From NCBI RefSeq assembly GCF_008245005.1, contig NZ_CP043427.1, positions 186,001 to 250,000 on the forward strand: a DNA stretch of 64,000 bases, in the 5' to 3' direction. Made by a program: the position numbers and the translations under genes. Origin of the DNA: Campylobacter sputorum subsp. sputorum. GTDB taxonomy: Bacteria; Campylobacterota; Campylobacteria; Campylobacterales; Campylobacteraceae. This document shows, one piece after another, positions 8,637 through 17,087 of this stretch (position 1 is its first letter; the number at the start of each line of letters is the position of its first letter). Below the pieces are notes generated by a model, which saw only the letters and a list, made by a program, of their open reading frames with translations, was not told where the DNA came from and searched no databases.

Positions 8637-10562
8637 TTATTTTAAACTTTTAAAAAAATCAAGCATGCTTTCTTCTGTTGTTTCCATAGCATTAATTTGT
8701 GATTGCAATCCACCCGCTAATGTAAATAACCAGTATTTATGTGCTATAACCCATTTTAGCATTTTATCTTTTTTTTCATCATCTGTAGTTGCTATTGCTA
8801 CGGCTAATTTTGCTAAATTTAGCTCTTGTGTGTATATATAGGCTTGAGTGGCATCTACGCAGTATTTTGTAAATTTTTCGCTTTCAACTTCATCTTTTAT
8901 AATATCTATTTCTTTTATCATATTTGCAATTTCATCATAATCTATCTCATTTTTTTTCTCTTCTAAATATAAAAGCTCAAAGTTGTCTATCTTTGGTGCA
9001 ATTTCAAGAAATAATTTTTCTATTTTTGCTATTAAATCTAAGATATATTTTTTTAGTTCTTTGTATTTTTTTTCTATTTTTTTCGCATTTAGTTTGATTG
9101 TTTTATCATCAAGCGGTTCTACTTTTTCTAAATGCTTTGTATTTTTGTCTGCAAATTTTTCTAAAGCCTCTTTAAATGGCATTTCTATACTTCCATTTAT
9201 CCTAGAGCCACCTTGAGTACAATTATAAGTATTTATTTTTAAATGTTTTGCTTCTTCTATAGCAACTTCAAAAGCTCCCCTAAACAGATTCCAAATCCAT
9301 GTTGTAGCTATAAGACCAACTCCGCCATATCTAAGCGTCATAATGGAATTATTATCTACTTTTTTTTCATTTTCACCATAAATATGATTTGCCGCGTGTG
9401 ATTTGCCATCATCTGAAAATGCTAAATCTTGCCCGATTAATAAAATATTTTCATGCTTTAAAAAAGCAGCTATCTCATAAGCACTATTTGCAGCAGACAT
9501 TCCAATACCAACATAACCAAAATTATCCATTTCAAAAGCTCTTGTAAAGTTAAAAGGACGCATAATTATAGATTTTTGAAAATCTTTTAAATTTACAATG
9601 CTTTGTTTATGTGTCAATGAAGGTAGCATAAAAATGGTATCTTTTAAAAGTTCTTTATCTAAATTTAAAAAGAAATTTGCTGTAAATTCAACTCTTTCTA
9701 TTGAAGCAACATAATCTGGTTTAATGCCGTGCTTTTGAAGTATCGGTAAAGACGCATCAATGCTTATGATAGTTACATACGGGGCGTATTCTTTTAGTAA
9801 ATCAAGCTGTTTTGTAAGAGATGGTCCAGTTGATACGATAACTGCTGTTTTTCTTTTTTTACTTCTTTTTTTAATTATAGACTTAAATGGTATACTTTTT
9901 AGCATATCAGGTGTATTTTGTATGTGATGAGCTATACCAACAAGAGCATCTCTTGTATCGTTTCCGTGCGATAAAACCATCTGTTTTATGGCATTTGACA
10001 TATTTTGATTTAGCGATATAATGTTATCTTTAAATTTGTCATAATATTTTGAATGTATGTCTATATTGTAAAGTTTTACATAAGGATTTATATTTTCATC
10101 TTTTGCCAATTCATATAGTTCGTAATAGCTCACGTCCATAGCATTAAAAAGCCTAAGTCTTTTTTCCTTTATATCTTTTGAAAAATCAATCAAACTAAGG
10201 GCAATATATAATAATTCTATTTGAGGCTCAAAAATAACAATAACTTTATGAGCTACATTTGCAAGAAGCGCTTTATATAATACTCCATTTCCAATACCAT
10301 AAAAAAACAAGCTTGGATATCTTGAGTATGCATTTTCTATATCGTTTAGTTTAGCCTCTACATCATCAACTGGATGAATGTATAAAAAGCCTTCGCCCGA
10401 TTTTTCTACTATGTTTATGTTAATCGGGTCAGATCCTGCAAATACTTCAAATTTTTCATTTGTTTTGATTTTGAAAATATTTACCGCTAATTTTGGATTT
10501 ACTTTAAGCAGTGCTTCTATGTTTTTAGTGTATATATCTTTTTTTTCCTGTTTTTTACTCAT
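8637..10562 (-). CDS. maf: Motility accessory factor (Maf), 6-hydroxymethylpterin pyrophosphokinase MptE-like domain
   Basis: Maf proteins (DUF115/MptE-like glycosyltransferases) attach pseudaminic or legionaminic acid to flagellin in Campylobacter and related bacteria, a step needed for filament assembly. The 641-aa length fits. The core starts around residue 240 with KTAVIVSTGPSLTKQLDLLK, then SIDASLPILQKHGIKPDYVASIE, both typical of the family. No signal peptide, so cytoplasmic. The C-terminal about 150 residues are lysine/glutamate-rich and probably helical. Which Maf paralogue and which sugar cannot be told. It is a single-gene unit converging on cmeC; the flagellin gene 6 kb away is a plausible substrate. 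Confidence 0.9.
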   Translation of the reverse strand: MSKKQEKKDIYTKNIEALLKVNPKLAVNIFKIKTNEKFEVFAGSDPININIVEKSGEGFLYIHPVDDVEAKLNDIENAYSRYPSLFFYGIGNGVLYKALLANVAHKVIVIFEPQIELLYIALSLIDFSKDIKEKRLRLFNAMDVSYYELYELAKDENINPYVKLYNIDIHSKYYDKFKDNIISLNQNMSNAIKQMVLSHGNDTRDALVGIAHHIQNTPDMLKSIPFKSIIKKRSKKRKTAVIVSTGPSLTKQLDLLKEYAPYVTIISIDASLPILQKHGIKPDYVASIERVEFTANFFLNLDKELLKDTIFMLPSLTHKQSIVNLKDFQKSIIMRPFNFTRAFEMDNFGYVGIGMSAANSAYEIAAFLKHENILLIGQDLAFSDDGKSHAANHIYGENEKKVDNNSIMTLRYGGVGLIATTWIWNLFRGAFEVAIEEAKHLKINTYNCTQGGSRINGSIEMPFKEALEKFADKNTKHLEKVEPLDDKTIKLNAKKIEKKYKELKKYILDLIAKIEKLFLEIAPKIDNFELLYLEEKKNEIDYDEIANMIKEIDIIKDEVESEKFTKYCVDATQAYIYTQELNLAKLAVAIATTDDEKKDKMLKWVIAHKYWLFTLAGGLQSQINAMETTEESMLDFFKSLK

Positions 10563-10671
10563 TAATATAACTCCTAAATTTCTTTAATATTGTATCATAA
10601 AATGCCATTAATGTTAAAATTTTTTGAGTATAATATCGGCTTAAAACTTATTTTATTAGGATAAACTTTAA

Positions 10672-11682
10672 GTGAGAAATTCGATACTGCTTATAAATTT
10701 GGCATCTTTTGTTATTATAATGACAGGTCTTTATTTTGCTAAAGATATAGTAATACCATTTTTATTAGCTGTATTTTTAGCTGTATTAATATCTCCTATT
10801 ATAACTTATATGCAAAAACTTAAAATCCCTCGTGCTATATCTCTTATCATTGTGTTGTTGTGTTTTTTTGGATTATTTTTTATAATTGGAAATGTAGTTG
10901 CTAAAAATATGACAAATTTTTTAACAAATTTACCAGATTTGCAATCTAAATTTATGAGTTTTTATAGTGATTTGATACTAAAATTTAGTTCATTTACGGA
11001 TTATATAAGCTTTAATGAATCTCTTTTTTCTTATATCAATCCAAATAATATATTTTTAGCAACAAGTGGTGCTTTAAAATGGTCTTCTACTCTTATAAGT
11101 AAGACTTTTATAGTGCTTTTACTTTTTGTTTTTATGATAATAGAGACAAATATTTTTAAGCAAAAAGTTATTTATTTTTCAAATTTAAATTCTCAAAATA
11201 AGATTATGGTAGATAGATTTATATCTGACTTAAAAAGGTATCTTGCTATAAAAACTATATCTTCGCTTGCTACTGGTGTGCTTGTTTGGATTGTTCTTAT
11301 TTATTTAAATGTCCCATATGCACCTATTTGGGGGATGGTCGCATTTTTGCTTAACTATATTCCTACGATAGGTTCTATAATAGCTTCTATTCCAGCTATT
11401 TTAATAGCATTGCTTTTAAATGGATACATAAATGCACTTTGGGTAAGTATTTTTTATCTTGTTATAAATATCAGTATAGGAAATTTTATAGAGCCTAAAT
11501 TTCTTGGTGATAAACTTGGGCTTTCTACACTTGTAGTTATTTTGAGTTTGATATTTTGGGGTTTTGTGCTTGGAATAGGAGGAATGTTTCTAGCAGTTCC
11601 TCTTACAATGAGTCTTAAAATAGCGATGGATAGCAATAAAAAAACTAAATTTATATCGATATTGTTAAGCAATAAAGATTAG
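10672..11682 (+). CDS. AI-2E family transporter (PerM/YdiK-like permease)
   Basis: Integral membrane protein of the AI-2E/PerM family, 336 aa with about eight hydrophobic segments and the familiar central part (VPYAPIWGMVAFLLNYIPTIGSIIASIPA) with the PTIGS motif. Members export varied small molecules or act as ion antiporters; substrate here is unknown. GTG start chosen because TTAGGA lies 10 bases upstream and a good -10 TATAAT is at 10629-10634. Its last codon overlaps the end of the convergent small gene downstream. Confidence 0.88.
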   Translation: MRNSILLINLASFVIIMTGLYFAKDIVIPFLLAVFLAVLISPIITYMQKLKIPRAISLIIVLLCFFGLFFIIGNVVAKNMTNFLTNLPDLQSKFMSFYSDLILKFSSFTDYISFNESLFSYINPNNIFLATSGALKWSSTLISKTFIVLLLFVFMIIETNIFKQKVIYFSNLNSQNKIMVDRFISDLKRYLAIKTISSLATGVLVWIVLIYLNVPYAPIWGMVAFLLNYIPTIGSIIASIPAILIALLLNGYINALWVSIFYLVINISIGNFIEPKFLGDKLGLSTLVVILSLIFWGFVLGIGGMFLAVPLTMSLKIAMDSNKKTKFISILLSNKD

Positions 11683-11939
11683 ACTATTTTTTTAGAAATT
11701 TTATTTATAAATTTTAAAAGAGCTGGAAAGATGAAATTTCTATCTAAAAAAAATACCAAAGCAGCACCGAAATTACCTTCATTTATAAGTTTTAGTTCGT
11801 TGCTAATATCTGTTGTAAAATCACTTTTTAAGAGTTTAATCTTTGCTTCTTTTAGGGTTAATTTTTTGATAGGCGTTGTTTCGTTGTTTAGCATAGAAAC
11901 AACATTTTTAAGTTTTTGTTGCTTTATTTGTGTTTGCAT
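11679..11939 (-). CDS. Small hypothetical protein, third gene of a DUF883/holin-like set
   Basis: 86 aa, basic and mostly helical, with a weak hydrophobic patch (FGAALVFFLDRNFIFPALL) in the second half. I do not recognise a domain. It overlaps the preceding gene by 16 bases and so is probably translated with it. By position it matches yqjK in the E. coli yqjD-yqjE-yqjK arrangement, but no sequence motif supports that. Confidence 0.65.
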   Translation of the reverse strand: MQTQIKQQKLKNVVSMLNNETTPIKKLTLKEAKIKLLKSDFTTDISNELKLINEGNFGAALVFFLDRNFIFPALLKFINKISKKIV

Positions 11940-12199
11940 ATTAAAACTTTATAAAGTATAAAAGTTAAAATAAATGATATTATGGCGGTTATAAATTTAG
12001 AATAAACTACTCCAACAAAAGTTTGTAATAACAGATCTATTCCAATTATTAAAAATATAAAGCCGATTAAAGATAAAAGCGCCAAAAAAACATACACTAT
12101 AATATTTTTGGCACTTTTTTCAAAAGAATATCTTATCTCATCTGTTTGTGCTTCAACTAATTCGCAAAATGAAATGATAAACTCAGATATACTTGCCAT
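11924..12199 (-). CDS. Phage_holin_3_6/YqjE-like small membrane protein
   Basis: 91 aa with an N-terminal amphipathic part (residues 1-30) and two transmembrane helices at about 33-58 and 63-85. This is the layout of the DUF1469/Phage_holin_3_6 family, whose chromosomal members such as E. coli YqjE sit next to DUF883 proteins and are not phage genes. The function of the family is unclear. The start overlaps the preceding stop by 1 base. Confidence 0.75.
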   Translation of the reverse strand: MASISEFIISFCELVEAQTDEIRYSFEKSAKNIIVYVFLALLSLIGFIFLIIGIDLLLQTFVGVVYSKFITAIISFILTFILYKVLICKHK

Positions 12200-12498
12200 T
12201 ATTTCTTAAGTATCCAGCCTAAAAGTAAGCCAACGCCAAAAGTTACGGCAACACTTTTTATAGGATCTGATTTTATTGTATCGTTGATGTTTTCAATGCC
12301 ATCTTTTCCTTTTGATTTTAAGTCTTCTAATGTTTTTTTGATTTCATCCATCTTAGATTCATCTAAAAAGCCATCTTTTGCATTTTTTGCGAAATTTTCA
12401 ACTGTTTCTTTTAATGTTTTAGTAACATCTTTTAACTCTTTTTTTAAATCATCAACTTCTTTTTTTAATGATTCAACATTTGTGTCACTTGCAGCCAT
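12199..12498 (-). CDS. DUF883 (ElaB/YqjD-like) membrane-anchored protein
   Basis: 99 aa: a long charged helix or coiled coil (about residues 5-70, heptad-like KKEVDDLKKELKDVTKTLKE) followed by DPIKSVAVTFGVGLLLGWILKK, the single C-terminal helix that is the hallmark of DUF883. In E. coli, ElaB and YqjD are tail-anchored inner-membrane proteins that associate with stationary-phase ribosomes. First gene of a three-gene overlapping set; a ribosome site AAAGGAG lies before the ATG. Confidence 0.85.
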   Translation of the reverse strand: MAASDTNVESLKKEVDDLKKELKDVTKTLKETVENFAKNAKDGFLDESKMDEIKKTLEDLKSKGKDGIENINDTIKSDPIKSVAVTFGVGLLLGWILKK

Positions 12499-12556
12499 TT
12501 TATCTCCTTTTTATTTAAGATTGATACATTTTATCACTTTAGATTAAAAATTTATA

Positions 12557-12913
12557 TTAAAGATTGCAATTTTTACAAATTCCTTTTATGATGACGCTTT
12601 TTACCTTATTTACATCACGTATAGCTGGAACTTCAATGTTTGTAATTTGTTTACAAATATCGCAAAAGAAGTATGCTTTTGCTTCGTTTGCTAGCTCATA
12701 ATAGCTTTTATGATTATTTTCTGTTTTTATTACTATATCGCTAGATTCAAAAAGCTCCATATTGCGATAAAATGTAGTTTTGTTTGCATTTATTTGCGAT
12801 AAAATTTCGTCATAACTAAGAGGAGCTTTACTTGAGTTTAAAATTTTAATAATCTTTTCTCTTAGTGGTGTTGCTTTTATTTTATTATCTTCTAAAAGTT
12901 TTTTTGCGTCCAT
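12557..12913 (-). CDS. Fur-family transcriptional regulator (Zur-like)
   Basis: 118 aa. The winged helix is at about residues 12-65 (KATPLREKIIKILN... NKTTFYRNMELF), followed by a short dimerisation part with two CxxC pairs, CDIC at about 84-87 and CKNC near the end, which normally hold structural zinc in Fur proteins. The usual HDHF-type regulatory motif is replaced by KAYFFC. It is divergent from the zinc-uptake operon with a shared 160-base control region containing a 7-1-7 palindrome, so a zinc-sensing repressor role is likely. PerR or Fur identity is less likely given the context. Sensing residues cannot be assigned from sequence. Confidence 0.82.
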   Translation of the reverse strand: MDAKKLLEDNKIKATPLREKIIKILNSSKAPLSYDEILSQINANKTTFYRNMELFESSDIVIKTENNHKSYYELANEAKAYFFCDICKQITNIEVPAIRDVNKVKSVIIKGICKNCNL

Positions 12914-13024
12914 TTTATACTCTTTTTTTGAAATGATATCTTAAAATTCTAATAATATGATAAAATTAAAATTTATAAATATATAATAATGATTTTCAAA
13001 TTTACAAATATATAAAATTTAAGT

Positions 13025-13039
13025 TGCAACTAAGTTGCA
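13025..13039. promoter_or_regulatory. 7-1-7 palindrome, candidate Zur box
   Basis: TGCAACT-A-AGTTGCA is a perfect inverted repeat with 7-base arms and a 1-base centre, the geometry of Fur-family operators. It lies 38 bases before znuA, between it and the divergent Fur-family gene. Confidence 0.6.
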
Positions 13040-13077
13040 TTTTGTTAGACTTTTAGGAAAATTTTTAAGGAGAACAG

Positions 13078-14052
13078 ATGAAAAAAGCGTTGATGTTTTT
13101 GCTATTTGGTGCTAGTTTTTTGCTTGCAAAACCGATAGTAACTACAAGTATACTGCCAACTAAATATTTTGTAGAACAAATTGCAGGTAATACCGTAGAT
13201 GTAAATGTTATGGTAGGAAAAGGCGCAGATCCACACACTTATGAGCCAAAACCGGCACAGATGAAAAATCTTGAAAAAAGCACTTTGTATTTTGCAGTAG
13301 GCATTGATTTTGAACATACTTGGCTTGATAGATTTAAAAAGTCTTATCCAAATTTGATTATCGTAAATACTGCTGATGGTATAGAAAAAATTCAAATGGC
13401 GTCTCACGAGCATGAAGAACACGATCATGATGCAAAGCATGAAGATCATGACCATGAAGCAGATCATAAACACGATGTTCATCACGATCACGAGGACCAT
13501 GACCACGATACAGATCATAAGCATGACGATCACGAAGCACATGAAGAACACCATCACCATCATCACGACGGATTAGATCCGCATATATGGCTTGATCCTA
13601 TTCTTGTAAAAACTCAAGCTAAAACAATAGCAGATGCTCTTATTAAAGCGTTTCCTAAAAATAAAGATTTATATAGCAAAAATTTAGATAAATTTATTGC
13701 AAATCTTGATAGTTTAGATAAATTTATAGAAAATGAACTAAAAAATGTTAAAAATAGATCTTTTATAGTTTATCATCCATCTTGGGGATATTTTGCAAAA
13801 AGATATAATTTAGTCCAAATTCCTATAGAAATAGAGGGAAAAGAGCCAAAAATAGCTGATTTAACAGAGCTTATAAAAGAAGCTAAAGAAGAAAATATCA
13901 AAGTTATATTTGTCGCACCGCAGTTTTCTAAAAAATCTGCAAATTTAATAGCAAAAGAGACAAACGCTAGTGTGGTTGAGATAGACCAACTTCCGCAAAA
14001 TTGGGAAGAGAGTATGAAACAAACAGCTATAGTATTTGCTAAAAGTTTATGA
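13078..14052 (+). CDS. znuA: Zinc ABC transporter substrate-binding protein ZnuA
   Basis: Periplasmic zinc-capturing lipoprotein-type cluster A-I binding protein, 324 aa with signal peptide 1-18 (MKKALMFLLFGASFLLAKP). Candidate metal ligands are H53 (DPHTYE), H169 (DPHIWLDP) and a histidine near 234 (IVYHPSWGYFA), followed by an acidic ligand near the C-terminus. Residues 110-164 form a histidine/aspartate-rich loop with dozens of His, the hallmark of ZnuA over manganese proteins; this one is unusually long. GGAG precedes the ATG. The start of the next gene overlaps by 4 bases (ATGA). Expression is presumably derepressed in low zinc through the upstream palindrome. Confidence 0.94.
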   Translation: MKKALMFLLFGASFLLAKPIVTTSILPTKYFVEQIAGNTVDVNVMVGKGADPHTYEPKPAQMKNLEKSTLYFAVGIDFEHTWLDRFKKSYPNLIIVNTADGIEKIQMASHEHEEHDHDAKHEDHDHEADHKHDVHHDHEDHDHDTDHKHDDHEAHEEHHHHHHDGLDPHIWLDPILVKTQAKTIADALIKAFPKNKDLYSKNLDKFIANLDSLDKFIENELKNVKNRSFIVYHPSWGYFAKRYNLVQIPIEIEGKEPKIADLTELIKEAKEENIKVIFVAPQFSKKSANLIAKETNASVVEIDQLPQNWEESMKQTAIVFAKSL

Positions 14053-15497
14053 TAAAAAAGTTTTTTTACACCCTTTTGTTACTAAATATTTTTAATATTA
14101 GTGCATTTGGGTGTGCTCTTTGTGCTCTTTACACCCCAACTGCCCATATAGAAGTTAAGTTTAAAACTCAAAAAAATATCATAGAAAATTTAGAACTTAC
14201 CTGGACTTTTTCTGAAAATTTTTCTAATCTTACAAAATACGATTATGATATAAATTCGGATTCAAAACTAGATGAAAAAGAGTTAAAAGAGATAGAAAGC
14301 GCTCTTATAAAATATCTAAAACCTTTAAATTATCTTACTCATTTATCGTTTTATGATGAAGGGGAAAAAAGCTCTGAACTTAAATTTAAAGAGGTTAGCC
14401 ATAAGGTTTATTATGAAGGGAATAGACTTAAGTTTAATCTAGTTTTAAATATAAATTTAGATATAAAATTTAGTAGAGTTTTGGTATTAAATATCCACGA
14501 TAAAATGGGGTATTTTAATTTTAAAATTTCGCATTTAGATTCATTTGAGCTTTATGATAATGTATTTTTAGTAGATAATGTAAATTTAAATACTGTGTAT
14601 TATGAGATGACTTCTCAAAAAAAAGCTGCCATACACGCTCAAAAACCAACTCTTAACTCATTGCTTGATAAAAGTGCTAATAAATATCATGAAATCGATA
14701 AGATTGATATGCAAAAAATGAGTGAATTAAACAAAATTAGTATTAGTTTTTTAGATGATTTAAAAAATTTATTGAAGCAAAATAAAGAGCATTTTTCGGT
14801 TTTTACTATGAGTGCTATTTTGCTTTTTTCTTTTATATATGGTTTTTTCCATGCTGCTGGACCAGGACATGGCAAAATGCTAACAAGTGCTTATTTTACT
14901 GCAAATGGTGGCAGTCATATAAAGGCACTAAATTTCTCTTTAAAAGTGGGTTTTTTGCATGTTGTTGGAGCATTTTTACTTGTGTTTCTTATGTTTTTTA
15001 TCTTATCTAAATTTAGTATGATTTATACAAAAAATATATCTTCTATAACTACTAAAATTTCTGCTATAATGATAATTTGTATTGCGGTTTATATGCTTTA
15101 TAAAAAGTTAAAGAGTTTAAAAAAACAAAAGCCAAAATTCAAATGGCATCAAAAAGGTTGTGATTGTATGGCTTGCAAATCTTTGCAAATGCAGCCAAAA
15201 ACATATTCAGAATGGCTTGTAGCTGCTTGTGCGGCACTTGTTCCTTGTCCTGGAACTGTGCTTGTTTTTATACTTGCCTTTGAGTTGGGAAGCTATTTTG
15301 TGTCTATTGCAAGTGCTGTTTTTATGGCACTTGGAATGAGTAGTGTAATATTTATTTCTGCTATTTTTGGTTCTGGCATAAATGCGTTTGCTAAATTTAA
15401 AAATTTAAAAATTTATGCTGAGCTTTTGGCACTTTTTATCATGTTATTTTTTGGAGTTTTTATGCTGTATATTTCAAATAAGATAAGTGTATTGTGA
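14049..15497 (+). CDS. Fused DUF1007-NicO metal transporter (ZevA-ZevB-like)
   Basis: 482 aa. After a signal segment (1-20) comes a periplasmic DUF1007-type domain (about 30-190) with an EF-hand-like loop DINSDSKLDEKE at 67-78. From about 250 a NicO-type transporter follows with about six helices and the metal motif HAAGPGHGK at 268-276, plus a cytoplasmic cysteine-rich loop (KGCDCMACK) near 375. In Haemophilus, ZevA (DUF1007) and ZevB (NicO) are two proteins that together take up zinc; here they appear as one chain inside a znu operon, which argues for zinc rather than nickel or cobalt. It overlaps znuA and znuC by a few bases. Confidence 0.82.
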   Translation: MIKKFFYTLLLLNIFNISAFGCALCALYTPTAHIEVKFKTQKNIIENLELTWTFSENFSNLTKYDYDINSDSKLDEKELKEIESALIKYLKPLNYLTHLSFYDEGEKSSELKFKEVSHKVYYEGNRLKFNLVLNINLDIKFSRVLVLNIHDKMGYFNFKISHLDSFELYDNVFLVDNVNLNTVYYEMTSQKKAAIHAQKPTLNSLLDKSANKYHEIDKIDMQKMSELNKISISFLDDLKNLLKQNKEHFSVFTMSAILLFSFIYGFFHAAGPGHGKMLTSAYFTANGGSHIKALNFSLKVGFLHVVGAFLLVFLMFFILSKFSMIYTKNISSITTKISAIMIICIAVYMLYKKLKSLKKQKPKFKWHQKGCDCMACKSLQMQPKTYSEWLVAACAALVPCPGTVLVFILAFELGSYFVSIASAVFMALGMSSVIFISAIFGSGINAFAKFKNLKIYAELLALFIMLFFGVFMLYISNKISVL

Positions 15498-16267
15498 TGA
15501 ATGACATTAAGATAGAAAATTTAATTTTTTCTTATGATGAGCAAATAGTATTGCAAGATATAAATTTAACATATGATATAAAAGATTTTTTAGTAATCAT
15601 AGGTCCAAATGGCGGTGGCAAAACAACGCTTTTAAAATTAATGCTTGGACTTTTAAAGCCTAGTGCAGGAGAAATCAGAATTTTTGATAAATTTCCAAAA
15701 GATATAACAAAAGATATCGGATATGTACCTCAAACTTTTCTTATGAATTTAAATTTTCCAATGCGTGTTATAGATGTCGTATTGATGGGTGTTATAGATA
15801 AAAAAATATTTGGATTTTATACAAAAGAACAAAAAAATCTTGCTATAAAAGCACTTGAAAAAGTATCTATGGATAAGTTTAGTTTTACTAAGATAGGCGA
15901 TTTGAGTGTTGGGCAAAGGCAAAGAGTTTATATAGCAAGAGCTCTTTGTGCGAAAGCTAAAATTTTAATGCTAGATGAACCAACTGCTAGTATAGATACA
16001 AAAGGACAAACGGATATTTATGAGCTTTTAAAAGACATAAACTCAAATGGAATTGGCGTGATTTTAATAAGCCATGATTTAAATTTAGCCCTTTCTTATG
16101 CTTCAAAAGTTGCTTATGTGAGTAAAAATTTATATCTTCATGATATACCTTTAGGTTTTTCTAAACAAGATTTTATATCGCATTTAACTAAAAATCATCA
16201 GCATTTTTGTGATGTTGAGTTGGCTTTAAATAATTGCGGTTGTGATTTTCATACAAAAGAGGGATAA
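15494..16267 (+). CDS. znuC: Zinc ABC transporter ATPase ZnuC
   Basis: 257 aa ATPase energising ZnuB. Walker A GPNGGGKTT at about 36-44, Q-loop GYVPQTF, signature LSVGQRQR, Walker B KILMLDEPT and switch ISHDLN are all present. The tail has His/Cys clusters (NHQHFC, NNCGC) that could sense or bind metal. Start: GTG at 15494 gives a GTGA overlap with the previous stop; the next codon, ATG at 15497, is equally possible. Confidence 0.94.
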   Translation: MMNDIKIENLIFSYDEQIVLQDINLTYDIKDFLVIIGPNGGGKTTLLKLMLGLLKPSAGEIRIFDKFPKDITKDIGYVPQTFLMNLNFPMRVIDVVLMGVIDKKIFGFYTKEQKNLAIKALEKVSMDKFSFTKIGDLSVGQRQRVYIARALCAKAKILMLDEPTASIDTKGQTDIYELLKDINSNGIGVILISHDLNLALSYASKVAYVSKNLYLHDIPLGFSKQDFISHLTKNHQHFCDVELALNNCGCDFHTKEG

Positions 16268-17067
16268 TGGTAGAAATTTTAAATATGAGCTTTGTTCAAA
16301 ACGCCATTATGGCTGGACTTTTAGTAAGCATTGCGTGTGGGATAATAGGCTCTTTGATTGTTGTAAATAATATGTCTTTTATAGCAGGTGGAATTGCACA
16401 TGGGGCATATGGTGGCATAGGACTTGCATTTTTTTTCTCTCTTGAACCGCTTTTGGGAGCCGGGCTTTTTTCTTTATTATTAGCCATAATCATAGCTACA
16501 ATTACCCTAAAAGATAGTGGCAAAATAGACTCAGTTATAGGCGCCATATGGGCGTTTGGTATGGCTATTGGTATAATTTTTATAGATTTAACTCCAGGAT
16601 ACAATACTGATTTGATGAGTTATCTTTTTGGTTCTATTTTAGCAGTTAGCAACTATGATCTTATTTTTATTAGTGTTATAAATGTGGTTTGCATAGCCCT
16701 TGTTTGTCTGTTTTATAGGCAATTTGGTGCTATAAGTTTTGATAGGGAATTTGCGAAATTAAGAGGCGTTAATGTAAATGCATTTTATTATTTGCTTATT
16801 TGTATGATAGCACTATGTATAGTTGCAACCATAAGAGTTGTTGGGCTTATACTCATAATTGCACTTCTTACTATTCCACCTTTTATAGCTCAAAATTTTG
16901 CAAAAAGGCTTGGAGATATGATGGTGATATCTTCTGTTTTATCATGTATTTTTTGTATAATTGGACTATTTTTTAGTTTTAAATACAATCTTACAAGCGG
17001 AGCTAGTATCATACTTGTAGCATCAATTTGTTTTTTTGCCTTTTCTTTTAAGAAGGTAAAGAGTTAA
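16267..17067 (+). CDS. znuB: Zinc ABC transporter permease ZnuB
   Basis: 266 aa ABC-3 family permease with about eight transmembrane segments. FIAGGIAHGAYGGIGLAFF near residue 38 and the late VRVVGLILIIALLTIPPFIA are standard family landmarks. The ATG overlaps the znuC stop by one base (TAATG). It ends in a hairpin shared with bamA. Confidence 0.93.
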   Translation: MVEILNMSFVQNAIMAGLLVSIACGIIGSLIVVNNMSFIAGGIAHGAYGGIGLAFFFSLEPLLGAGLFSLLLAIIIATITLKDSGKIDSVIGAIWAFGMAIGIIFIDLTPGYNTDLMSYLFGSILAVSNYDLIFISVINVVCIALVCLFYRQFGAISFDREFAKLRGVNVNAFYYLLICMIALCIVATIRVVGLILIIALLTIPPFIAQNFAKRLGDMMVISSVLSCIFCIIGLFFSFKYNLTSGASIILVASICFFAFSFKKVKS

Positions 17068-17078
17068 ATCTTTACCTT
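17053..17078. terminator. Bidirectional terminator between znuB and bamA
   Basis: Perfect 10-base stem AAGGTAAAGA/TCTTTACCTT with a 6-base loop that contains the znuB stop codon. It lies 10 bases from the end of bamA on the other strand. Confidence 0.75.
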
Positions 17079-17087
17079 ATTGTTATA

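Noticed and set aside
11924-12199. Prophage holin
   Set aside because: No phage genes nearby; the DUF883 neighbour fits the chromosomal YqjE-like set.
13102-13566. 154-codon minus-strand frame over znuA
   Set aside because: Met/Val/Ile-rich translation of the CAT/GAT repeats that encode the His loop; a shadow of znuA.
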